Shown here piece after piece: positions 1 to 7,921 of a stretch of DNA of 64,000 nt. Every line of letters starts with the position of its first letter. The stretch's first letter is position 1. The notes under the pieces were generated by a model that was not told the origin of the DNA, searched no databases, and saw nothing but the letters and a program-made list of their open reading frames with translations. The stretch spans positions 186,001 to 250,000 of the forward strand of contig CAZUJF010000002.1 of NCBI GenBank assembly GCA_964619955.1. Direction: 5' to 3'. The translations under genes and the position numbers were made by a program. The stretch is from JACQFK01 sp964619955. Its GTDB lineage: Bacteria > Planctomycetota > MHYJ01 > JACPRB01.

Positions 1-1
1 C

Positions 2-676
2 CAGATCCGCAAGCGCCTCGCCGTGCTCAAGGCGATGGGCTATCTCCGGGACGGCAAACTCACGCCCAAGGGGCAGTTCGCCCGGCAGATCCAGGGCTAC
101 GAACTGCAGATCTCGGAGCTGCTCTTCGGCGGGCTGCTCAAGCAGCTCGGCGAGGAGGAACTGACCGTCCTCTTCCATTCCGTGGTCTACGAGGCGAAGA
201 AGGCGGACTGGGCGCGCAAGTTCGACAACGGCCGCTTCAAGTGGGTGAAGAAGGAGGCCTGGAAGGCGGTGGACGAGATCGGCAAGGCCGAGGAGCGGGC
301 CGGGCTCGAGGACCGGACCAAGGCCCTTGAGTTCAAGCTGGCGGGCGCCATGGCCGCGTGGGCCCGGGGCTGCGAGTGGCGCGATCTCGAGGCCCACACG
401 AGCGCGTCCGACGGCGACCTCGTGCGCTTCTTCCGGCTCTCGCTGCAGCTGCTGCGCAACACCATGCACGCGATCCCGAAGGGCGACCTGCTGCGCGAAA
501 AGCTGCGGGGCGCCGTCCGCAGGATCAACCGCGACGTGATCGACGCGGAGCGCCAGCTCCGCATGGCCGGCCAGGATGAGGAGCCCGGGCCGGAGGCCGC
601 GGTGCCGCCGCCTTCGGGGCCCGCCCCCGAGCCGGGGCCCGAGGAGTCGGATCCTTCGATGGACGCCGCGTCTTAG
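2..676 (+). CDS. Ski2-like RNA helicase, C-terminal part (DSHCT domain)
   Basis: This gene is open at the left edge; the frame begins at base 2 and the GTG at 23 is internal. The 224 visible residues match the end of Ski2/Mtr4-like superfamily II helicases: a winged-helix-like stretch with LTPKGQFARQI and ISELLFGGLL, then the DSHCT helical bundle with GDLVRFFRLSLQLLR and INRDVIDAERQL. Such proteins unwind RNA for processing or decay. About 40 Pro/Glu/Ala-rich residues follow as a probably disordered tail. The helicase core lies outside the window, so catalytic motifs cannot be checked. The stop overlaps the convergent gene at 673 by 4 bases. Confidence 0.85.
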   Translation, partial: QIRKRLAVLKAMGYLRDGKLTPKGQFARQIQGYELQISELLFGGLLKQLGEEELTVLFHSVVYEAKKADWARKFDNGRFKWVKKEAWKAVDEIGKAEERAGLEDRTKALEFKLAGAMAAWARGCEWRDLEAHTSASDGDLVRFFRLSLQLLRNTMHAIPKGDLLREKLRGAVRRINRDVIDAERQLRMAGQDEEPGPEAAVPPPSGPAPEPGPEESDPSMDAAS

Positions 677-1281
677 AAGCGGAGCTCCAGCGACGCGCCG
701 CCCCAGACCCCGGAGCCGCCGATCTCGGTGTCGCCCGAAACGACGTCCTCCCGGTACTTGAACCGCATCAGGCGGTACTCCCCGATGACGCTGAACGCCC
801 AGTGGCGGGAGAGGAACCAGGTGAACTCCAGGCCGCCTCCGAAGCCCCAGGCGTCGTCGAAGTCCCCGAAGGAAGCGTCCCGCGCCTCGATCTGGCCCCA
901 AAGGGCGCCCGCGTACGCGGTGATCTCGTGAGGCATGGCCGGGGGATACGGAGGCTTGAGGCGTTCGCGGATGCCGACGTAGAGGCCCGCCACGCGCGCG
1001 TCGAGGCCGCTGCCGGAACCGGCCTCGGCCGACAGGAAGATCAGCGCGCGCTCCCGGATGGACACGCCGACGTCCAGCGCCGCCGAGCCGAGGATCTCGC
1101 CGCTGGTCGACACCTGGCTGCCGTTGCCGCGCAGCGCCTCGAAGTCGAAGCTGCGGGACGCCCAGGCGCCGCCCCGGACGCGGACGAAGCCCTCGGTCTT
1201 CGCTTCGGGCGCCTCCGGCTCCTGCAGATTCTGCGGAAGATCTCCCGCGGACGCGAGAAGGATCGCGAGAAAGACGCTCAT
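673..1281 (-). CDS. Predicted small outer-membrane beta-barrel protein
   Basis: A 202-residue secreted protein. The start at 1281 was chosen because GGAGGA lies just upstream and the product then opens with MSVFLAILLASAGD, a short signal-like segment. After a Pro/Glu-rich linker come alternating hydrophobic/aromatic strands separated by turns, and the protein ends GGASLELRF, with a terminal Phe as in many beta-barrel proteins. This looks like an OmpA/OmpW-size barrel of about eight strands, but no named family was recognised. It is convergent with the helicase gene and divergent from the HEAT-like gene at 1450. Confidence 0.6.
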   Translation of the reverse strand: MSVFLAILLASAGDLPQNLQEPEAPEAKTEGFVRVRGGAWASRSFDFEALRGNGSQVSTSGEILGSAALDVGVSIRERALIFLSAEAGSGSGLDARVAGLYVGIRERLKPPYPPAMPHEITAYAGALWGQIEARDASFGDFDDAWGFGGGLEFTWFLSRHWAFSVIGEYRLMRFKYREDVVSGDTEIGGSGVWGGASLELRF

Positions 1282-1371
1282 GCTTCCTCCATCAGGGTTT
1301 CTGTTGTAACGACCGGCGGCACCGTTCGGCAAGCGGCTTTGCGGATTTTCTCGGAGGACGCACTCCATTCC

Positions 1372-1399
1372 TTGTGTGGTGCGGCGGCAGGTGTATACT
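1372..1399 (+). promoter_or_regulatory. Predicted sigma70-type promoter for the HEAT-like gene
   Basis: A -35-like TTGTGT (1372-1377) and a good -10 TATACT (1394-1399) are separated by 16 bases. Transcription would start about 45 bases before the ATG at 1450. The -35 is weak (3 of 6). Confidence 0.45.
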
Positions 1400-1449
1400 T
1401 TTTCAGGCGGGGCTGGGATGGGCGGAGAATCCGGACGGGAGGGTCGTCG

Positions 1450-2145
1450 ATGAGTGAACCGGAACCTGGAGCGCTCAGGGGGGACGGTTCATCGGCGCTG
1501 CTCGGCTCCCGGCTGCTCGTCGAGATTCCGAAACAAGGCGGCGCCCCGGCATCCACGGACGCCGCCCCGGCGGTCCCGGTCACGGAAGCCCTCGCGGAAA
1601 TCGGCCGGCCCTCGCTCGACGTCGTCCTCCACGCCTTCTCGCACATCGCCCTGATCCGCCGCGAGGAGGACGTCAGCCTCGTCGAACATTTCCTGGATCT
1701 GCTGGCCGGACAGTGCGACCGCCGCGCGGCGCAGACGCTGATCGACCAGCTGGCGAAACTGAACGCCGCCCTCCAGCGCGGGCATCCCGCGCAGCTCGTC
1801 CATCGCTGCGAGGCCGCGAAGGTCCGCATCCACCGCATTCTGCTGGGGCTCGGCGAGAAGGCCGGCGTGGACGACCTCCTGCAGATGCTCGGGGACGGCC
1901 GCAAACGCGTGCGCGACGGCGTCGTGGAGACGGTCGCGCGCTCCGGCGACCGCCGCGCCCTCGTGCCGCTGGTCCGCCTCTGCCTCCTCGAGGAGTCGGT
2001 TTCCGGGGCGGGGCTCCGCGCCGCCCGTGAGGCGCTCGTCGAGGTCGCCCGGCGGGCGCAGGCGGCGTCCGACGACAAGCTCTTCCGGGATCTCGCGGCG
2101 CCCGAGCAGGCGGCCCTGGCGCGGGCGCTCGGCGGGCTCCGTTAG
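1450..2145 (+). CDS. HEAT-like helical repeat protein
   Basis: 231 residues with no signal peptide, so probably cytoplasmic. The ATG at 1450 has GGGAGGG about seven bases upstream; the longer upstream reading frame is antisense to the barrel gene. From residue 60 on, the sequence is a run of amphipathic helices of about 30-40 residues, with patterns such as DDLLQMLGDGRKRVRDGVVE and DRRALVPLVRLCLLEE that match HEAT/armadillo-type repeats. These are usually protein-binding scaffolds. The first 40 residues are low-complexity Ala/Pro-rich. No catalytic motif is visible and the partner is unknown. Confidence 0.65.
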   Translation: MSEPEPGALRGDGSSALLGSRLLVEIPKQGGAPASTDAAPAVPVTEALAEIGRPSLDVVLHAFSHIALIRREEDVSLVEHFLDLLAGQCDRRAAQTLIDQLAKLNAALQRGHPAQLVHRCEAAKVRIHRILLGLGEKAGVDDLLQMLGDGRKRVRDGVVETVARSGDRRALVPLVRLCLLEESVSGAGLRAAREALVEVARRAQAASDDKLFRDLAAPEQAALARALGGLR

Positions 2146-2236
2146 GGCCGCCGGCCCGCCCGGATTTTTCAGAGGCTTCCACCGCGTCGCCCTCCCGCGG
2201 GTAATAGAAGGGGTCGGTACAGAAGGGAAAAGACTC

Positions 2237-3184
2237 ATGAAGCAGGCTTTGGTGATTTTGTCGGCGCTCGTGGCGCTCGCCGGTCGGGCGCGCGCACAGG
2301 AAGAGGCTCTGCCCACGGTTTCCGCGGCCGACGCCGCCGCGGTGCAGAAGATCAACCAGCTGGGCGGCGGCGCGATGCCGGTCGCCGCGAACACGCAGGC
2401 GCTCAGCGTCAACTTCAGCCTGGGAGTCTCGAAGATCGACGACGCCGCGCTGGATTCGGTCAAGGGCGTGGCGGAGCAGGTCGTGTGGCTGAACCTCGGC
2501 GGCACGGCGGTCACGGACGCGGGCCTCAAGGCCCTCGCCGGGCTCAAGAACCTGCGCCGGCTGCATCTGGAGCGCACGGCGGTCGGCGACGCCGGGCTCG
2601 AACATGTCAAGGGGCTCGGCGAACTCCAGTACCTCAACCTCTACGGGACCAAGGTCACCGACGCGGCGGCCGCCGCGCTCGGCGGGCTGAAGAAGCTCAA
2701 GAGCCTGTATCTCTGGCAGACGGGCGTCACCGAGGCGGGCGCCGCCGCCCTCGCGAAGGCCCTGCCCGGCTGCTACATCAACCGCGGGGTCGATGCGCCC
2801 GCCAAGATCGTCGAGATCGCCAAACCCGAGGGTCCCAAGGCCGTCAACGCCAAGTGCCCCGTCACCGGGAAGGACGTGGACGCCTCCATCACCTTCAGCC
2901 ACGAGAACCAGCTCATCGCCTTCTGCTGCAAGGATTGCTGCGGCAAGTTCGCGAAGGAGCCGGCGAAGTTCATCGAGAAGGTCGAGAACTTCAAGAAGGC
3001 GGAGAAGAAGGACGGCAAGAAGGCGGTCAACACGAAGTGCCCGCTCTCCGACAAGGCGGTCGACGCCGCGTTCACGTTCACCTACAAGGACCAGGTGATC
3101 GCGTTCTGCTGCAAGGACTGCTGCGGCAAGTTCGCGAAGGAGCCCGAGAAGTTCGTCGCCAAGGTCGAGGGCTTCAAGAAGTAG
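2237..3184 (+). CDS. Secreted leucine-rich-repeat protein with two YHS-like domains
   Basis: 315 residues. A signal peptide (1-20, ending ARA-Q) is followed by three or four leucine-rich repeats at about 80-175 (VVWLNLGGTAVTDAGL, LQYLNLYGTKVTDAA). Two near-identical cysteine-rich modules follow at 201-254 and 262-315. Each has a CPV/CPL start and the run AFCCKDCCGKFAKEP, resembling the YHS/TRASH metal-binding fold. It probably acts in the periplasm in binding or sensing a metal; this is inferred from the cysteines. The two copies are also nearly identical at DNA level, about 183 bp apart. The gene stands alone and ends at a strong terminator. Confidence 0.75.
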   Translation: MKQALVILSALVALAGRARAQEEALPTVSAADAAAVQKINQLGGGAMPVAANTQALSVNFSLGVSKIDDAALDSVKGVAEQVVWLNLGGTAVTDAGLKALAGLKNLRRLHLERTAVGDAGLEHVKGLGELQYLNLYGTKVTDAAAAALGGLKKLKSLYLWQTGVTEAGAAALAKALPGCYINRGVDAPAKIVEIAKPEGPKAVNAKCPVTGKDVDASITFSHENQLIAFCCKDCCGKFAKEPAKFIEKVENFKKAEKKDGKKAVNTKCPLSDKAVDAAFTFTYKDQVIAFCCKDCCGKFAKEPEKFVAKVEGFKK

Positions 3185-3202
3185 TCCGAAGGAAACCGGA
3201 GA

Positions 3203-3237
3203 ACCCCTCCCGGGGACGCCCGGGAGGGGTTTTTTTA
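3203..3237 (+). terminator. Rho-independent terminator after the LRR-YHS gene
   Basis: A perfect 12-bp stem pairs 3203-3214 (ACCCCTCCCGGG) with 3219-3230 around a GACG tetraloop, followed by a run of seven T. It separates this gene from the convergent mfd, whose stop codon begins at 3235. Confidence 0.95.
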
Positions 3238-6222
3238 TCGCAACTGTTCGAGCACGTCGCCGCCCGTGAAGAGCAGCGTGTCGCCGTCGACGAGGCGGAT
3301 GCGCGCGGGATCCCGGCGCCGCAGCTCCTCCGCCTTCGCGCCCTCCCGGTACTTCGCGATCATCCCCCCGCGTCCCGGGGCCAGCGAGACGAGGCCCCAG
3401 CGCGCCGCCCGGATCCGGGCCCGCAGCGTGAGGATGAAGTTGAGCACCGGCGAAGGCGGCGGTCCGAAGCGGTCCCGGGTCTCCTTCACCGCCGCGTCGA
3501 GCGCTTCCTCGCTCCGCGTCCCGGTGAGGCGGCGGTAGGCCTCGACGCGGGTCCGCAGGTCCGGGATGTACTCCTCGGGGATGTAGGTCTCCAGCCCGAG
3601 ATCCACGGAGGTCTCCAGCGGCTCGGACACGGGCTGCTTCTTCGCGGTCTTGACCGCTTTCTCGAGCAGGCGGCAGTAGAGGTCGTAGCCCACCGCGGAG
3701 ATGTGGCCGTGCTGCTCGCGTCCGAGCAGGTTGCCGACGCCGCGGATTTCCAGGTCGCGCATCGCGATCTTGAAGCCGGCCCCGAGCTCGCTGAACTCCT
3801 CGATGGCCTTGAGGCGCTTCTTCGCCTGCGGCACGATGGGGCGTCCCTCGGGCAGCAGCAGCAGGCAGTGCGCCTGGACCTTGTAGCGGCCCACGCGGCC
3901 GCGCAGCTGGTGCAGGTCGGCCAGCCCGAACATGTCCGCCTGGTCGATGATGATCGTGTTGGCGTTGGGCATGTCGATGCCGCTTTCGATGATCGTCGTG
4001 CAGACGAGCACGTCGACCTCCCGGTTCAGGAAGCGCAGCATCGCGGATTCCAGCTCCTCCTCGTTCATCTGGCCGTGGCCCACCGCGAAACGCGCCTCCG
4101 GGACGAGCATCTCGAGGCGCCGGGCCAGGCGCGTGATCGAATGGACGCGGTTGTGCACGAAGTAGACCTGGCCGCCGCGCGCCATCTCCGCGAGGATCGC
4201 CTCCCGGATCCGCCGCTCGTTCGCGGGGAGGATCTCCGTCTGGATGGCGAGGCGGTCCTGCGGCGGCGTCGAAAGCATGGAGATGTCCCGGATGCCGAGC
4301 AGGGCCATGTGCAGGGTCCGCGGGATCGGCGTCGCCGACAGCGTCAGCACGTCCACCGTGGCGCGGACCTTCTTGAGGAACTCCTTGTGCTCGACGCCGA
4401 AACGCTGCTCCTCGTCGATGATCACGAGGCCGAGGTTCTTGAACTTCACGTCGGGCTGGACGAGCCGGTGCGTGCCGATGACGATGTCGACCGAGCCCTC
4501 CGCCAGCGCCTTCAGGATCTGCTTCTGCTCGCGTTTGGATTTGAAGCGGGAGAGCGACTCGATCCGCATCGGGTAGTCCGCCATGCGCTCGTGGAAGCTC
4601 TGGTCGTGCTGCTGGGCGAGCACGGTCGTCGGGACCAGCACCGCCACCTGCCGGTTCGCCACCGCGCAGCGGAAGGCGGCGCGCATCGCGAGCTCCGTCT
4701 TGCCGTAGCCCACGTCGCCGCAGATCAGGCGGTCCATCGGTTTTGACGAATGCATGTCGTCGGAGATCTCGCCGGCGACGTGGAGCTGGTCCTCCGTCTC
4801 CTCCCAGGGGAAGGCGGCCTCGAACTCCCGCTGCCATTCCCCGTCCGGCGGGAAGGGGGCGCCCAGCTCCATCGCGCGCAGCGCCTGGATCTGGAGCATG
4901 TCGCGCGCGAGCTGCTCGACGGCCTTCTGCGCGCGGAGCTTGGCCGCGCCCCAGGCCTCCCCGCCCAGCGTCGAGAGCGGCGGCGGGTTCTCCGCGCCGC
5001 CCACGTACTTCTGCACGAGGTCGAGGCTCGTGACCGGGACGAAGAGCCGCGCGCCGCCCGCGTACTCCAGGACCATGAACTCCTGATTCTTCTGCCGCTC
5101 GATGCCCGTGAAGCGGCCGATGCCGTGGGTGACGTGGACGACGACGTCCCCGCGCTCGATCTCCAGCATCGTGTCGATGGGGCGCGTGTCCGCCCGGCGC
5201 GCGGAGCGGCGCAGCCGGTAGCGGTTGAAGAGCTGGTGGTGCGGGATGTGGGCCTCGCCGCGGTCCTCGAAGAGGAAACCGTGGTTGAGGCGCCCGCGCC
5301 GGATTTCCACGGGGGCCTTGAGCAGCTCGCGGAGGCGGCGCTCCTCGCCCTCGTTGGCGCAGTAGATGACGGTGAGCGGCCGGCGCACGGCCTCGAGTTC
5401 GCGCTCCACGTTGGCGAGGATGCCGGTGAAGCGCTGCAGGGACAGCACCCGGAGGTTTTCCGCGCCCTCCTCGGGGAGCGCGGAGAGTTCCAGGACCGGA
5501 TGCCGGGCGAGGAGCGACCAGGCCCGCGTCCAGCCCTCCTGCTTGAGATCCATCTCGGACGGCTCCCGCAGGGCGACGCAGGCCTTGTCCGGGAGGTAGT
5601 CCATCAGGGTTCCCGTGCGCGGGGCCGATTCCGGGATGAGGCTGAACTCCGCCCGTTCGAGCGGGCCGAGGGATGACTGGCTCGCGACGTCGAAGGAGCG
5701 CAGCGATTCGATCTGGTTGCCGAGCAGCTCGACGCGGACGGGCAGGTCGAGCGTGCGGGGGAAGAGGTCGAGGATGCCGCCGCGCACGGCGAACTCGCCG
5801 GGGCGTTCCACGGACGCGCTGCGCTCGAAGCCCGCCTCGACGAGACGCCGGGAGATGTCGGCGAGGTCGAGCAGGCCGCCGGGGACGAGCACGAGGCGCC
5901 CGCCTTCCAGGGCGGCGGGCGACGGGAGTTCGCCCAGCGCGCGGGCGAGGTCGGCGACGAGCAGGGGGATCCGGCCGCGGCGGAAGCGGTCGGCCTCCTT
6001 GAGGGTTTCGAAGAGGACGGGGTCCGCGTGGAAGCAGCGCAGGTCCTCCATCGCCTCCTCGGCGGCGAGCGGGTTGGGGAGGAGGAGCAGCGCGGGCCGC
6101 GGGACGGCCTCGGCGAGGATCAGGGCGTAGGACGACCCCCACACGCCGCCGGCCCGGACGGGTCGTCCGAGGGCCAGCGCCGCGTTGATCCGCTGCAAGG
6201 CGGGCGGGAGGGTCCCAGGCAT
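3235..6222 (-). CDS. mfd: Transcription-repair coupling factor Mfd
   Basis: 995 residues. Mfd removes RNA polymerase stalled at DNA damage and recruits UvrA. In order: an N-terminal UvrB-homology region (1-280, with GGILDLFP at 148-155); a CarD-like RNA-polymerase-interaction domain at about 353-405 (GDVVVHVTHGIGRF); a RecG-like translocase with Walker A GDVGYGKT (502-509), DEEQ box (603-606), TLSATPIPRTLHMALLGIRD and QLRGRVGR; and the C-terminal TRCF domain. It is about 150 residues shorter than the E. coli protein, mostly at the N-terminus. It lies downstream of rnc on the same strand. Confidence 0.97.
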   Translation of the reverse strand: MPGTLPPALQRINAALALGRPVRAGGVWGSSYALILAEAVPRPALLLLPNPLAAEEAMEDLRCFHADPVLFETLKEADRFRRGRIPLLVADLARALGELPSPAALEGGRLVLVPGGLLDLADISRRLVEAGFERSASVERPGEFAVRGGILDLFPRTLDLPVRVELLGNQIESLRSFDVASQSSLGPLERAEFSLIPESAPRTGTLMDYLPDKACVALREPSEMDLKQEGWTRAWSLLARHPVLELSALPEEGAENLRVLSLQRFTGILANVERELEAVRRPLTVIYCANEGEERRLRELLKAPVEIRRGRLNHGFLFEDRGEAHIPHHQLFNRYRLRRSARRADTRPIDTMLEIERGDVVVHVTHGIGRFTGIERQKNQEFMVLEYAGGARLFVPVTSLDLVQKYVGGAENPPPLSTLGGEAWGAAKLRAQKAVEQLARDMLQIQALRAMELGAPFPPDGEWQREFEAAFPWEETEDQLHVAGEISDDMHSSKPMDRLICGDVGYGKTELAMRAAFRCAVANRQVAVLVPTTVLAQQHDQSFHERMADYPMRIESLSRFKSKREQKQILKALAEGSVDIVIGTHRLVQPDVKFKNLGLVIIDEEQRFGVEHKEFLKKVRATVDVLTLSATPIPRTLHMALLGIRDISMLSTPPQDRLAIQTEILPANERRIREAILAEMARGGQVYFVHNRVHSITRLARRLEMLVPEARFAVGHGQMNEEELESAMLRFLNREVDVLVCTTIIESGIDMPNANTIIIDQADMFGLADLHQLRGRVGRYKVQAHCLLLLPEGRPIVPQAKKRLKAIEEFSELGAGFKIAMRDLEIRGVGNLLGREQHGHISAVGYDLYCRLLEKAVKTAKKQPVSEPLETSVDLGLETYIPEEYIPDLRTRVEAYRRLTGTRSEEALDAAVKETRDRFGPPPSPVLNFILTLRARIRAARWGLVSLAPGRGGMIAKYREGAKAEELRRRDPARIRLVDGDTLLFTGGDVLEQLR

Positions 6223-6270
6223 CGGGGGCGGGGCCGGAGGGAGCTCCGTCCGCGGCCCCGGGCCCGAGGC

Positions 6271-6999
6271 CTAGGGCTGCTCCGCCGCCGCCTCCGCGCC
6301 GAGCAGGCCGAGCTCCTGCAGGGCGCGCTTCGCGGCGCGCTGCTCGGCCTCCTTCTTGTTCGTCCCCAGCGCCGGACCGTGGCTCGCGCCCTCGAGCTCG
6401 ACCGTCACCTCGAACATCTTCTTGTGGTCGGGCCCGTACTCCTTCGTCACCTTGTAGAGCGGCACGGCGCTGGATTTGCGCTGCGCGTAATCCTGCAGCA
6501 GCGACTTGTAGTTCTTCTCGTGTTCGTCCTTGAGGATCTCGTCGACCCTCACGCGCAGGTTCTTCAGGATGAAGTCCCGCGCCGCGTCCATGCCCGCGTC
6601 GAGGTAGAGGGCGGCGATGAGCGCCTCGAAGGCGTTGCAGAGGATGGAGCGGGGCAGCAGGCGCTTCTCGGTGAGGCCGCGGCCGAGGACGATGACGCGG
6701 TCGAGCTCCAGCTCCCGGGCCTGCTGGGAGAGCGTCTTCGCCGAGACGATGATGGACTTCATGGTGGAGAGCTCGCCCTCCGCGTAGCCCGGGAAGTTGT
6801 GATAGAGGTGCTCGCTGATCACCTGGCCGAGGATGGCGTCCCCCAGGAACTCGAGGCGTTCGTTGCAGGGGAGGTCCTTGTCCTTCGCGGAGGAATGGGT
6901 GAGCGCCTGCAGGGCGAGCTTCGAATCCTTGAAGCGGTACCCGAGGCGGGCCTGGAGGTGGTCGAGGATCTCCGTCTCCGTGGGCCGGGTGGCGTCCAT
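6271..6999 (-). CDS. rnc: Ribonuclease III
   Basis: 242 residues, a normal length. It cleaves double-stranded RNA in rRNA maturation and mRNA turnover. The nuclease domain carries the signature NERLEFLGDAIL (46-57), and the later acidic residues of the family appear around NAFEALIAALYLD. A dsRNA-binding domain occupies about 155-230 (YKSLLQDYAQRK, KKEAEQRAAKRALQEL). The ATG at 6999 follows GGGGGAG. It precedes mfd on the same strand with a 48-base gap, so the two are probably co-transcribed. Confidence 0.96.
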   Translation of the reverse strand: MDATRPTETEILDHLQARLGYRFKDSKLALQALTHSSAKDKDLPCNERLEFLGDAILGQVISEHLYHNFPGYAEGELSTMKSIIVSAKTLSQQARELELDRVIVLGRGLTEKRLLPRSILCNAFEALIAALYLDAGMDAARDFILKNLRVRVDEILKDEHEKNYKSLLQDYAQRKSSAVPLYKVTKEYGPDHKKMFEVTVELEGASHGPALGTNKKEAEQRAAKRALQELGLLGAEAAAEQP

Positions 7000-7152
7000 G
7001 AACTCCCCCGTCGGGAAAGACCTTGCAGGAAAGCTCGGGGGAGGGATTTGCCGGTGATTCCAAGGATAGGGCCTATCCGCAGGATCAGGGGCAAAGGGTC
7101 CGCCCGAACGACAGGCTGTGTCTTACACCAGCGGAAGCTGAAATGCAACGGG

Positions 7153-7362
7153 TTAGGGGCAGGCCGCGCTCCAGACGGACCAGACGGCCTGCTCGACGGC
7201 GGCGCTGCGACCGCTGAGTTCGAGTTCGTATTCCGCCGCCTGCGCCGTGACGCGGCCCCGGACGATGACCACCGAGAGATCCGGACCGTGACTCAGGCGC
7301 TCGAGGCAGGCGCCCGCGTGGCTCCGGTCGCTGAACTTCACTTCCAGCCGCATCGTGCTCAT
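7153..7362 (-). CDS. Small NIL-like domain protein
   Basis: 69 residues. The ATG at 7362 follows GGGAG at good spacing. The pattern RLEVKFSDRSHAGACLERL, then VVIVRGRVTAQAAEYELEL and a C-terminal helix, is that of the NIL domain, the ferredoxin-like fold found at the C-terminus of MetN-type transporters and in ferredoxin-like proteins. Here the domain stands alone. The ligand is unknown. A similar single-domain protein lies at 39638-39883. It is upstream of rnc on the same strand, with a 153-base gap that contains a small palindrome (7064-7078). Confidence 0.55.
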   Translation of the reverse strand: MSTMRLEVKFSDRSHAGACLERLSHGPDLSVVIVRGRVTAQAAEYELELSGRSAAVEQAVWSVWSAACP

Positions 7363-7487
7363 GGTCGCAGCTCCCTTCGGGGTGTGATGAAGCAAAGCCC
7401 ATGCCAAAGTGAACCGTCGGGGCACCCACTGGGGGACCGGCTTCCGAGGGGGTGGAAACGGGGAGCCAACCCTACGGAAATGTAGGA

Positions 7488-7868
7488 TCAGCGGCGGGCG
7501 ATGGCGTCGATTTCGACGCGGGACCCGCGGGGGAGGGCGCTGACCTGGACGGTGGAGCGGGCCGGGGGGTCCTGGGGGAAAAAGCGGGCGTAGACCTCGT
7601 TCATCCGGGGGAACTCGGCGAGGTCGACGAGGAAGACGGTGGTGCGCACGATGTTCGCGAGGCCGAGTCCGGCGGCTTCGAGCACCGCCTGGAGGTTGGA
7701 GAGCACCTGGGTGGTCTGGGCGACGATGTCGCCGTCGACCAGCCGGCCGGAGACGGGGTCCAGCGGAATCTGGCCCGAGAGAAAGACGAGGTCCCCGGTG
7801 TCGACGGCCTGCGAGTAGGGGCCGATGGCTTTGGGGGCCTTGTCGCTGCTCACGAGGCGTTTGGGCAC
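7488..7868 (-). CDS. RidA/YjgF family protein
   Basis: 126 residues with the GTG start at 7868, matching the usual RidA length and the typical opening KRLVSSDKAPKAIGPYSQAV. RidA proteins hydrolyse reactive enamine/imine intermediates made by PLP enzymes. The family motifs are present: GPYSQAV, FLSGQIPLDP, and a C-terminal RSTVQVSALPRGSRVEIDAIA carrying the substrate-binding Arg and the final Glu. A TTG at 7904 would add 12 atypical residues and run into the divergent promoter, so it was not used. Confidence 0.88.
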   Translation of the reverse strand: MPKRLVSSDKAPKAIGPYSQAVDTGDLVFLSGQIPLDPVSGRLVDGDIVAQTTQVLSNLQAVLEAAGLGLANIVRTTVFLVDLAEFPRMNEVYARFFPQDPPARSTVQVSALPRGSRVEIDAIARR

Positions 7869-7884
7869 GGGGCCGATGATAACG

Positions 7885-7912
7885 TTGCAAGCCCCCTCCG
7901 GCAACGTAGAAT
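7885..7912 (+). promoter_or_regulatory. Predicted promoter of the FAD oxidoreductase-fmt operon
   Basis: TTGCAA (7885-7890) and TAGAAT (7907-7912) are 16 bases apart. The -10 ends only 9 bases before the ATG at 7922, so the leader would be about 0-3 bases. No Shine-Dalgarno sequence is seen. Confidence 0.5.
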
Positions 7913-7921
7913 GGCCCGCTC

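Noticed and set aside
1673..7063. A 1796-residue open frame on the minus strand, and similar long antisense frames (for example 60276-63575)
   Set aside because: High G+C removes stop codons in shadow frames. The product is low-complexity Arg/Pro/Ala and overlaps clearly real genes (mfd, rnc, the LRR-YHS and HEAT-like genes).
7064..7078. Palindrome GGATAGG-G-CCTATCC between the small NIL gene and rnc
   Set aside because: It is short, not placed at a clear promoter, and has no T-tract; kept only as a note.
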